Positions 1 to 9,600 of a DNA stretch of 64,000 bases are shown piece by piece. The notes beneath the pieces are model-generated. The model did not search any database and had not been told where the DNA came from. It saw nothing but the letters and a program-made list of their open reading frames with translations. The first letter of the stretch is position 1, and each line of letters opens with the position of its first letter. This stretch comes from Emydura subglobosa (taxonomy: Eukaryota; Chordata; Testudines; Chelidae), in NCBI GenBank assembly GCA_007922225.1, contig ML679956.1, forward strand, positions 78,778,839 to 78,842,838. The letters are read 5' to 3'. The translations under genes were made by a program, and so were the position numbers.

Positions 1-751
1 ACCGAGGGAGAACAGTGGGGAGGAGTCTGGCCAGAAGAAGCCAGGGGGAGCGTGAGACGTCCCGGCTCCAGAGCGCCCCCCACTGGACGCGTAGTGAGCA
101 TCACCCCACCACTGGGGTCATTCGCTCTCGGTCCCCGCAGAGCGTCAGCGCCCGGCCTTCCTCCCCGGCCAGTGAGAGCGTGCCGTGGTGATGTAATGAC
201 CCCATCACTCTCCCTGCAGGGAGCTGGGGCGGCTCCTGCTCCTGTGGTTGAATTTGTCTCCGGCCGAGCCCCGCTCGGGAGTTTCCTGCTTTGCCCACAG
301 GTTCCTAAACCCCGGGAGCAGAGACACCACTCAGTGCCCAGGGCCCTGTCACACCTGCAGGGGACAGAGGCTGAGCAGGGCCCATGGCTGAGCTGTGCAG
401 GGCAGGGCCCACTCTGGACCCCCCCTGCACTACAGATAGGGCCTGCGCACAGCAGATCAGTGGGTGCAGCCCCCTGGGGCCTGACGCGTCTCGTGGGGAG
501 GAGACGGGGCTCGGCTGGGGCCAGTGCAAAGCAGATTCTAGGCTCAGGCTGCAGGACACTGGCTGGCCCTGTGGTTCTCCCAGGCTCGCTGTCGTCCAGC
601 TTGGGTTGGCTGTGCCCCGCCTGGAGTGGGCAGCCGTGGGGTGGGTTGGTGCTTGTGCTGTGGGGCCCTCCAGTTCCTCCAGCCCCTAGCTCGCTGCCTC
701 GTCTGTGTGTGTTTCAGGGAGCGAGAGGGAGATGGCCCGGGCGGCTGCTGA

Positions 752-1091
752 ATATCAGGTATTGGAGGTTGGGCAGCCTCTCTTTACTACGCAAAGTCAC
801 CGGAGACGGAGTCCAGAATGGCTGAGCGGACGCTGGGCCCAGCCAGCCTCCCTCCGCCCCACCTCTTCTCCGGCACCGCTGAGCTTTCGGCCAAGGTTAC
901 GCGTCAGAAGTGAGCTTGCTGCTGGCTGCGGGGTCCGGGAACCCCCACCCCTCCCGAGCGCTGTGGGGCTGGGCCAGGCCTGGGCTGTGTCGGTCGGGGA
1001 CGGCTCCTTCCCCTCGTGCCGGGCGATGAACCTGCTTTGCGGAGTCCGGAGCTTCCCATGGGCTTTGGATTTATTCCCTCTGATCAATAAA
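752..1091 (+). other. weak candidate terminal exon with poly(A) signal
   Basis: A pyrimidine-rich stretch ending in TTTCAG (713-718) and a second possible acceptor TATCAG (753-758) precede a short open frame that ends at TGA 911-913; an internal ATG lies at 818. An AATAAA hexamer at 1086-1091 follows about 175 bases later, the usual layout of a last exon and short 3' UTR. The translation is not recognised. In such GC-rich DNA all of these signals could be chance. Confidence 0.15.
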
Positions 1092-3478
1092 AGCAGCAAC
1101 CGCTGAGTCTTGCTCCACTGGGCGGTGTGTTGGCCGTGGGTGCTGGGGTGCCTGGGCCTGGGGCTGCCGCCAGGGTGGCTATGAGCGGACAGAGGCAGGC
1201 GTCCACATCCCCACAACCCCCAGCACAGGCGACGCGGGCTGGCTCTCTTGACGTCGCCCCAGGGAGACTCAGGCCTGACTGGGCCAGGAGCGCTGCACCC
1301 CCCCTCTCGCCTGCAGGGGCCCCCTCAGCCAGTGGCACGCTGGGACGTGGGGGGGGCATTTCTCAGCAGGGAATCCCCCTCCTCACCCCCCCAACTCTGC
1401 CACACACCCTGTGTCAGCCCCGGGGCCCTGGAGAAATTTCCTTGCTCTGAAACAACCAGGCCTGGCCAGCAGCGCGGCAGGTCGGCCACCAGCGCAGCTG
1501 GGCCACTGGCCTGACCCTGTCTGGAGCCAACTGTCATTTCTTACCCCGCGGGAGGAGCGGCCGTTTAACCACACGGGGTGTCCGTGGCGTCGTGGTGCCC
1601 ACCCTGCCCGGTGCCCAGTCACACAGCGGGCGGAACAGACACCAAAGGGGCCTTGTCGGCCCCTTGTTTAATGAGCCGTCCCTGCAGGCCCACTTCTGCC
1701 ACTGTGCCCAGGAATTTTGGCTGTCTTAGTTCAGAGGGTCCCATTCTGACACATGGAAGGTCTGGGTTTCAGAAGGGCTCAGGGGCGGCGGGGGTGGCTC
1801 TGTGTAAAAGGGGGAATGGTCCCGCTATTGTGGGGAACTTTCCTGGCCCATACACTAGCCCGGTGGAGTTGGCTAATGAAAGGATCTGAGTCCTCGCTCC
1901 CACGCCCTTTCACCAGAGGCATGCCTGACCTCAAGGACCTCCCAACCCCCCCACTCTCCTGCATGACAGGGTCCTCGTAACCCTGACAAGGCTGGGCCCA
2001 GTATTGCTGGGGGCTCGACCCCCAATCTTGTTGTGGTCATTTAGGTCAGGGGCTTGAGTTTCCCCACTCCGGGGTACCCTCTCTGCCCTGGATGCCTCCC
2101 TGACCCACTAAATCATTGCACACAGTTCAAAGCAACACAAGTTATTAAATAGCAATTAATTAAAAATAAGGAAAAAATGAGAAAGGTTAAAGGCAAACAC
2201 CTAACGCCGCCTCGTGGGCCCGGGGACCCCACACACGGTGTCTCTGGGGTGTAAAGGACATTCACAGCCTGACCTCACATGTCCCAGGCCCTGGCTGCAC
2301 TGCAGGGGGGCCACGGGTCAGACACATGCTCTGGCGGTGGCCACACGCCCCAGGCACTAGGGGGCAGGGCCCTTCTTCCCAGCATGGGCCCCCATCGGGG
2401 TCATGATCCCCCTCCCAACCCGGTCTGCAAGGCCTCTTGGCTGGTGGCATCTCCCTGCGCTGAGCTCTGCCCGAGGTCCCCCTCATCCTTCCCAGCCGCT
2501 CACCGCACCCAGATCCAGCCCCAGCATGCTTCAGCGCGGCTACTGCTCTGCCTCCTGCTCAGCTCCCTGGGCTGCACCTGTGGCCCCTCTGGCTACCTAG
2601 TTCTGGGTGTTCCCGCTGTGCCCAGGCAGCTCCAGCTCACACACAGGACGGGACTCCCCCATTTGCCTGTCCGCCCTGTCAATCAGGCTGACCGGGAGCG
2701 TTGGCCTCTCCTCCCTGATTCTGGGGGCTGTCCATCTCCGGGCCTTGATTTCTTATCAACCCTTCCCCTGGCCTTTGGTACTGGGAGATGCCAACCAAAA
2801 ACCTCACTGAGTTTCAGAAAGGGGCCGACAGTACCCTTCCATCAGGGTTCTCCGACAATCAGGCCCTAGGCTAAATGAGGAAACGAGAAACTGAAACGGC
2901 CAAAATCCACGGCCACTTTGAAAATATTTACCCTTAACGCCTTCCTGGCTGAGCGGCCACGTGCCCCATCCACGGGCTCTGAACTTTAACCCCATTGCTG
3001 GCGAACCGAGGTTTTCAAATGCGGCTCAGGAGTTTGGGGGCCCAACTCCAGACACCTTCGAGGGACGTGATTTTCAGACACTTCTCTGCTCCCGCAGGCG
3101 GAATGGCTGGGCCCGGGAGGGTCGGCTCAGGTTGGTCCCACAACTCACCCGTCCATGTCGAAAATCTCAGCCTCTGGCTTTATGACACAGAACCATGGGG
3201 GACATCGCATTAGTTATTGCTCCAGGTTTCCAGGCAGTGAGGAAATCTACTGGAGAGACCCGTTAAGTGGCAGTTTCCGTGTATTGCACACGAGGCCCTT
3301 TCCTGTGGGGAGAAGAGGGAGGAGGTTCCCAAGCCCCCAAGTTAGCTCCTCATGTGGGAGAGGGGAAGGCTGGTTAAGAAGTTCTCGCTCCCACCAGACG
3401 CTCACACAATCCCCAGTTGCAGGGGGAATTTGTGGCAGAATCCAAGAGTCCCGCGAGGAGACGCAGCCCAAGGGGACA

Positions 3479-3528
3479 ATGAGGCGTCTGTGGCTGGTTC
3501 TGGCGCTGGCCGGGGCTGCCCTGGTTAG
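3479..3528 (+). CDS. candidate first coding exon (signal peptide), aspartic-protease-like
   Basis: An ATG at 3479 opens a frame starting MRRLWLVLALAGAALVR: two basic residues, a Leu/Val/Ala-rich core and small residues, the shape of a secretory signal peptide. The last codon is cut after AG by a possible donor, AG|GTCTAT at 3528/3529. In cathepsin D and napsin the first coding exon likewise ends in phase 2 within the Arg of an A-L-V/I-R motif before the propeptide, so an aspartic-protease exon 1 is an attractive guess. No second exon with the expected I-P-L propeptide was found here, the donor is only moderate, and signal peptides are weak evidence of family. Confidence 0.22.
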
Positions 3529-4231
3529 GTCTATCCAGCAGCAGCCGCTGGGCACGCAGGATTCTGTCATGATTGCAGGGAGCAACAGAGCAGCAGCCCA
3601 GGTGGTCGGGGGCCCATTGCATCAACTGGCGAGTTCTGGGCAATGGGCCATGAGCACGTCCCTGCAGGGATGGCTCTTCGCTTGTCCCTGTCGTCCCTGG
3701 GTTCCCCTTCTGGGCGGGACGGGCTCTGAAACAGGATCCGCTCGGTCTGAGCAGAGGCTGCCCACTGCCTTCCCGCTCCAGGGTGACTCTGGAGTCCCTC
3801 CTGCCTGTGAACGCAGAGCCTGGCCATGTGGAGTGTCCTGTTAGGAGGTGTCAGCGCCCACCTATGGAGGGTTCGTTTCCATCCAGGCCATGCAGTCCCA
3901 GCCATGTGGCTCAGACCCCAGTTGGCTCTCCACAACCTGGCCCTGACGCCGGCTGAGAGCTCCATGTCTGTGCTTTGGGCTGCAGCACAGGAGACTGGAC
4001 TGCACCTCTCAGCCCCTCCTTCTCCAGCCCAGCAGTGCCTGGGGCAGACCAAATATGGAGGTTCCTGGGTACCAGCTGGGATTCCTCTCCAGCCCTTCTT
4101 GGCTGGAAGGGGGTCGCTGGGACATAGACCTTTTAGGTAGGACCTGTGGGGGAAGGAAAAATACATTGGGATCTATAGGTCCCTGGTATGAGCACAAGGG
4201 GCCTGTCCCCAGCCCTCACAAGCATCCTGAT

Positions 4232-4655
4232 TGTATTGAATCTATAAATCCATGGTACGCCCACATCTTGAATACTGCATATAGATCTGGTCTCTGCATC
4301 GTAAAGATGTATTGGAATTGGAAAAGGTACAGAAAAGGGCAACAAAAATGATTAGGGCTATGGGAAAGCATCCACATAAAGAGAGATTAATAAGACTGGG
4401 ACTTTTCAGCTTGGAAAAGAGAAGACTAAGGGGAGATATGACAGAGATCTATAAAATCATGACTGATGTGGAAAAAGTAAGGAAGGAAGTGCTATTTACT
4501 CCTCATAACACAAGAACTAGGGGTCACCATATGAAATTAATAGGCAGCAGGTTTAAAATGAATAAAAGGAAATATTTCTTCACACGCTGCACAGTCAACC
4601 CGTGGAACTCCTTGCCAGAAGATGTTGTGAAGGCCAAGACTATGCGCTTTCCGGG
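4232..4655 (+). mobile_element. CR1 LINE fragment, end of reverse transcriptase ORF
   Basis: The frame from about 4312 reads through [40 protein letters not shown] and [11 protein letters not shown], the conserved C-terminal end of CR1-type ORF2. CR1 moves by target-primed reverse transcription and usually leaves 5'-truncated copies. This copy retains only the C-terminal portion, and the canonical CR1 3' tail is replaced after about 4655 by unrelated sequence, so it is truncated at both ends and inactive. The nucleotide sequence resembles the CR1 subfamilies common in turtles as I know them; the subfamily was not tested. Confidence 0.8.
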
Positions 4656-5204
4656 GCTCGTGGCTGCAAAACCATGGGATGTGCCTTCTGTAGTAGAAAA
4701 TAAGAGCCTGAGAAAAGAGGCATAGCATAACAGGCCAGATATGAGGCCTGAGCTAAAGTAATGGTATAAGGCAAAGACAGCAGAAGTCATGCTGTGAATG
4801 CCGGCAGGCTCACAGTAAGTGGTCCTGTAGAGTCTACAGGATACTAGTACCCAGGCTTGCCCACAATAAACCTGGCTGGGTGCCTTCGTTGCTCAGCGGA
4901 TCTGTGGTTGTGTCGAATCATTCGATCATGGAGTGATGTCTCAGTTATCTGCGCAGAGCTGGACAGCATGCACACGGGGAGTACACACACGCAGTCAACA
5001 ACTGACAACACCCTCACGCTGCCCCATGAGGGGCCCGGTCGGTGCCGATGCTACGAACACAAGGAATGGTATTTTAACAAGGAGCCTTAAACATCTCACT
5101 GTAGCACTACGATAGGAAGCCTTAGCCCCCCCCTGAAATAAACACGTTGACTTCCCCTCACTTAGCTCCCTTTAGATTGGTTCACTTTCTCAGCGGTCCC
5201 ATTG
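4656..5204 (+). other. unassigned; possible LTR-like segment
   Basis: The block includes an AATAAA at 4865-4870 followed by a T/G-rich stretch, a layout seen around the R/U5 part of retroviral LTRs. A TG start near 4688 and an ACA end near 5009 are conceivable, but no target duplication was found. No coding sequence is visible. Confidence 0.2.
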
Positions 5205-5205
5205 A

Positions 5206-5313
5206 GCCCAGCAGGTAGGGTACGCACCCAGGAAGTGGGGGTCTCCTAGATCAAGCCGCCCCATCAGTCTGATGAGCAGGGATCTCTTAGGTGAGTGCTC
5301 TACCTGCTGAGAT
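5206..5313. repeat. palindromic tRNA-like repeat, copy 1
   Basis: The left arm (from 5206, GCCCAGCAGGTAGGGTACGC) and the right arm (to 5313, reading as the complement of CAGCAGGTAGAGCACTCACC) pair imperfectly. The arms contain phrases typical of tRNA-derived short repeats. It resembles the next repeat in design but is more diverged. Confidence 0.5.
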
Positions 5314-5426
5314 ATGGGAGATCTCTGGGACAGCTTTCTCAGGCTCTCCTGCTGAAACTGTTCTGCTTCAACGGATAATAATTAAATGTTAATTGGGCCA
5401 GAGACAGAGCGAGGCTCACTCTGCAG

Positions 5427-5553
5427 CCCAGTGGCTGGAACACGCCCCCGCGGGTGGGAGGGAGACCTCTGTTCAAATTCTCTCTCCTCATCAAGCAGAG
5501 GAAGATTGAACCAGGGTCCTCCCGCACCCTGGGTGAGTATCCTGACCACTGGG
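5427..5553. repeat. palindromic tRNA-like repeat, copy 2
   Basis: The left arm starts CCCAGTGGCTGGAAC and the right arm ends TGACCACTGGG, so they are inverted copies. Each arm carries a phrase like GTTCAAAT/GATTGAACC that resembles a pol III B box. The whole looks like two tRNA-like units facing each other, a form I recognise as a frequent interspersed repeat in turtles. No target duplication was identified. Confidence 0.55.
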
Positions 5554-5936
5554 AGGCTGCCCTCCCTATCCCCCCAGCCCCACCGTTTTGTGTGGGGTTA
5601 GGCAGTCTCCACCACGCCTAGCGGATCGTGCCCCACACGTGAGACAGGCGCTCCTCCGCCTATCTTCTCCCAGGGCATGGATCATCTGGGGGAGAGAGGT
5701 CTCCAGACTAGGGAGGCTGTTCAACTGGTTGAAAGCTGGACAGTCCTAGATTGGTGCAGCGCTGTCCCTGTGCGGACGGGACCTAGCGCCAAACGTGGCT
5801 TTGTCTGGTGAAAATGAGAGGCGAGAGTAGAACTGGAGACGCCAAGGGGGCAAGTGGTGGGACATAGGCAGGGGCGGGCCCACATAGGTAGGCTGAGAGG
5901 TGGGGGCAGAGCCCCACAGGCAGGGGCAGTCCCACC

Positions 5937-6025
5937 TGGCCGTGCTGACACAGATGGGGTGGGGCCATGCTGGCAGGCCCACGTGGCCAAGCTGACACAG
6001 GTGGGGTAGGGCCATGTTGGGAGGC
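5937..6025. repeat. two-copy 47-bp tandem repeat
   Basis: Two adjacent copies of a unit beginning TGGCC and containing GCTGACACAG and GGGCCATG start at 5937 and 5984, a period of 47 bases with a handful of differences. The surrounding 5800-5935 is similarly G-rich and may hold more diverged copies. Confidence 0.6.
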
Positions 6026-7518
6026 ATTGGGTTACCCTATATTCTGGGAACACATCAGTGGCCATCCTAGTCCGGATGCCTACAGGGAGGCAGCGGCACA
6101 CATGCTCAACGGCAGAAACGTAGGTGCTAAGGGAACTTTCCCCTGAAAACTCAGACGTCAAGCGAGTTTAGGGGCCTGCAGGGTGCAGCAGGAGCCGAGC
6201 AGGGGTTCTCCTTGGAGTAGATGCAGCTGTATATTCCACGTGGCGTCCAAGGGCCCAGCGCACGGAAGCCGAACGTTGTCTAGCAGTTCTCACAGAGGCA
6301 GCGCTCGTGCCCAGTGACCGTAGCCCCTCCCTTGGCTATCTAAAGGCAGTGCCACCCCAGTGCCTTTCTGTTCCTTCTTAGCACCTGTGGCTAGTGTCGG
6401 AGCTCTGCGTGCTGTTTCACTGCATGTTTTCCCTCTCAGTTTTCTGAGTGTTTTTCTTCTAGACCATGCCAGTGTAAACACGGGTCAGAATAATTCAGTG
6501 AAGACGCTGTTCCAAGTCAGACTCCATGTGTGTGTTTCATGGGATGTCCAGGCCACATCATCCCCAGCACGGCTGGTGCTGGTGCTTCACAGTTTCCTAA
6601 AGTGTCAGGATTTGACGCTGAAGATTTATGTACTGATTGCTACCAATACTTCGATAAAAGCACAAAACGAAAGTAATTCTTACAGGAGTTCTGTCGTTTC
6701 TGTGATGCTAATACAGAATGCTTCTGAAGCGTGTTCACACTAGATGGCTTTGCCTGGCAGTAGCTATTAACAGACTGTTGCAGTGGTAAGCCAATAGTTT
6801 AGCAATAGCAAAAAGCTACTTTTTGTCTGTTGATGATAGTTGTGCAAGATGCAAGAGACTAAGTTCTGCTTTCAGAGATCTTAGGACAGAAGTTTATCTG
6901 TTGTTCCACCAGGCTGTCCTCTACTACCAAGTTTCTGCAAAGGGAAGATCCTTGTATTTACATGGTAGCTGGTGTGAGAAAATCGCTAGGGAAATTTTAT
7001 TCAGCTGCAAGTGATCAAAAACGCTGCCTCACTTACAGATGCAGATTTTGCTAATTCTGACCATCAACTTCCAGACACGCGTCTGGTTGTAGGTTTGGTC
7101 ACAAAACAGGTTGTGCAGAAGCTGGAAGAGCAAGGGGCTATTCGTCCTACCTCTTGCAGAACAGAAGTTCTTTTGTGCAGCCAGAGCGTTCTGTACCAGT
7201 GTAGCCAAGTCTGCATGTGAGATGAGGAAGCGTTAAAGACGGCAGCATTTGTGAATTTTGATATTTGGCAAAGCTGCACTTTTGAGCAGGCTGAGCACTT
7301 TGTTAGCACATACCAGCACATGTTCAGTCTCCCTCCACCTGAGATAAGAGAAGCTGCAAGAGCATGGGCGGCAGGTGTAATAGGTCAGTGGAGGTCAAGC
7401 CTTCCCTGGTGCAGCCGCCGCCACCCCATTACTGGATGCCTGGCCGTGGTGGCCGCACTCGTTCCCCTCCCTGCTAGAAGGTTCCGCCGGAAGGTTTTTG
7501 CTGATTTATTACGTGCCA
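6026..7518. other. unresolved region with coding-like patches
   Basis: Several plus-strand patches look more protein-like than chance: about 6823-7014 (with CARCKRL and LLFHQAVLYYQVSAKG), about 7020-7200 (with LPDTRLVVGLVTKQVV) and about 7251-7380 (with FEQAEHFVSTYQHMF). They lie in different frames with stops between them, as in a decayed or retroposed coding sequence. I do not recognise the family and assign no function. Confidence 0.2.
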
Positions 7519-9029
7519 TGTAGGTTCCTGGGCCGTTGGGAACTTAATGTTTGTATCCCCTAAATGTTGGGAAGTTAATGTTTGTATCCTCTCGAAGGTT
7601 TTGGGTTGAACTAAACTAGCTGTTTACATCGCCATTTTGTTTTGGCAAGAGGACAGTGAGGCCCGCATGCTGGGGAGATGTCTTTATGGGTTTTCCCACT
7701 CTTTGGAGCAGAAGGCGGGAAACGCAGGAGGCGGGGACAACTGAAATCTGCCCAGCGATGGCAGAGCATAAAAGGGAGCGACGCAGATAGCTCAGGGCTG
7801 TCTGCCCCAGAGACAGACGTACACACACGCACACTGTCCCTCTGAAAGACAGACAGTGTAGATAGACTGTGGCAATTGTGCCAGAAGTAGACAAAAGGAC
7901 TCTGGGAAAGAACCGTGGGCAGTCCCCCACATTAACACATCTATTCATCTGGAAGACACTCCTGGTCCAGCATCAGAGCTCTTACCCTGTAAGAAACCTG
8001 GTTGTTGGTTGTCAGAGTTATATGTGACCCCTGTGTGAATTTTGGGTCTCAAAGGGCTGAGTGCAAAGAATTAGAGTGTCTGGTGCAGAAATCTAAGGTG
8101 CCACGTGCATAAAAGAGTATCGTGTGCACCAAGGGCCGTGTGCAGAACGGAGGGAAAACAAGCTATAAAGGTTTTGCAACCCTGAAGCTTCGTGCTGTCC
8201 GTTGTAGTGACAGTCAGTTACGCATGTATCCACCTGCTGAAGGAAAGAAGAGAAGAAAGAAGATAACTCTCCTGGAGTCCACTGAGACCCTGTATTCCTG
8301 ATCCTGTGTTCCTGAGCTCCACCCTGGGTCCCAGTGTCCGTCCTTTCATCCCTGTGTGTTCCTGTTGTGAGTAATAAACGTTTAATTGTTAGTCTCCTGG
8401 ATTATGTATTGGGTCTAGGCTTATGCCAATGAGGGTTAAAGTTGGTTCTAATTCTCATTTCATAAAAAAACCACTTTCCTTATCAGAATAATATTGTGAG
8501 TGTCCTAATTAGACGAGCGAATGACAGAGGTCGCAGTCTTTGGAACGAACGCTTTGGGTTAGCCTAAAATAAATTTTAAGCTGTTCATTTGATATTACCT
8601 TGGGTATGAACAGGCCCATCGGCCATTGGTCTATGTGAGGATTTGGTTCAATCAGCCCTCGGAACATATTTGGTAACAGAGCCTTGAGGACATCTCTCAC
8701 CCTGGGAGGTCGAGATCAGCACCCTTGTGGAAAGGGAGAAGAATAAATCATAAGTATTTGGGCTCGGGCCTTGGGTATAGCAGGACTCTGAGACAGAACC
8801 TGGAGTACACCTCCACTGTTTCAACCCCTCCAAGTGATCCCTGTTATTGTTCATTTACCCCATAATAAATGCATTCTGATTTAGCTTACACAGCCTCCTT
8901 GGTTTATCTGCAATCCATAACTGGTGATAGATACGGAGGGGAACCCATAGAGAACACTACCTATCTTACACTGTTGGCGGGAGGGTTTAGTATTTCCCAA
9001 TAGTTTTCCTTTGGCTTTTTTCCCCAACA
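7519..9029 (+). repeat. 5' LTR of ERV-1, interrupted
   Basis: The LTR appears to start at TGTAGG (7519) and end at CCAACA (9029), four bases before the primer site, the same offset as in ERV-2 and ERV-4. A TATA-like CATAAAAGG lies near 7769, followed by a CTGTCTGCC...AGACAG phrase seen downstream of the TATA box in related LTRs. A second AATAAA lies near 8868. The middle is displaced by the nested LTR at 7857. Both ends are inferred from family pattern. Confidence 0.45.
7857..8520 (+). repeat. nested LTR of the same family
   Basis: A TGTAGATAG start at 7857 is followed, at the family's usual distance, by four 12-base boxes: GTGTCTGGTGCA (8076), GTGCCACGTGCA (8098), GTATCGTGTGCA (8117) and GGGCCGTGTGCA (8133). 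A CTATAAAGG promoter box lies at about 8164 and AATAAA at 8373-8378. The 3' boundary is unclear, set near 8520 by comparison with sister LTRs. The extra fourth box is unusual; sisters have three. Confidence 0.5.
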
Positions 9030-9033
9030 GATT

Positions 9034-9051
9034 TAGCAACCAAGAAGGGAC
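9034..9051 (+). promoter_or_regulatory. decayed primer binding site of ERV-1
   Basis: TAGCAACCAAGAAGGGAC matches the family primer site TGGCGACCACGAAGGGAC at 15 of 18 positions. It lies four bases (GATT) after the LTR end, exactly as in ERV-2 and ERV-4. The intact form is complementary to the 3' end of tRNA-Arg(UCG). Confidence 0.65.
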
Positions 9052-9600
9052 CCCTGTAAGGTTTGCAGATAGAAGTTTCCTTTCTCACTCTGAGTGGGTA
9101 GTTAAGTCCCCTAGAAGGAGGGAACAGGCCCGGAGAGTGCCAACCCAATGGCCAGAGGAGAGCGCTCTGGAGCACTGAGTGTGTTGTCTCTGAACAAACA
9201 TGAGTGTTGTTACACGGCGTAGCCTCGTGAGCCAGTGGCCAAAACTTTCAGGATGCCATATCTCCCTTGAGTGCAGACAGAGAAGTGTGGGTCCAGTGGC
9301 AGGGATATCCTTCCTGCATTGAGGGATGCATGCGGAAAAGCAGCTCCAGTAGAATCACCGGCCTTGTGAGCCGTGGAGAGGAACAGGCGTGGACTCTTTT
9401 CATTAGCTGCCTGGCAGGATCCTATGGGGATCCATCGGTTAAGTTAAGACCACTGAAATAGGAGAGTTGGCAAGTGCTGTCGGTTATAGAGAGAGCAGTG
9501 CGCTCTGAGCCCTTGCTAAGCCAAAGCTAGAGGGTGCAGGGGAAAAGCAGGAATTTTTCTCACTGGGGATAAGTGTTGCTAGAGAAATCCACTGAGGAAG

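Larger units (their letters stand above)
1..4231. other. GC-rich flank, no firm gene
   Basis: This stretch is rich in G and C and carries many long spurious reading frames with proline-, glycine- and serine-rich, low-complexity translations, as expected from composition alone. No protein family is recognisable apart from the two weak exon candidates listed separately. An A+T-rich patch lies at about 2140-2190. The contrast with the A+T-richer, transposon-filled remainder suggests gene-proximal DNA, but that is inference. Confidence 0.5.

Noticed and set aside
52..825. 257-codon frame in the GC-rich start of the window
   Set aside because: Low-complexity Pro/Gly/Ser/Arg translation with overlapping long frames on both strands; no conserved motif.
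4055..4130. Possible second exon (GIPLQPF) for the signal-peptide exon at 3479
   Set aside because: No acceptor AG stands in the required position and the following residues do not resemble an aspartic-protease propeptide.
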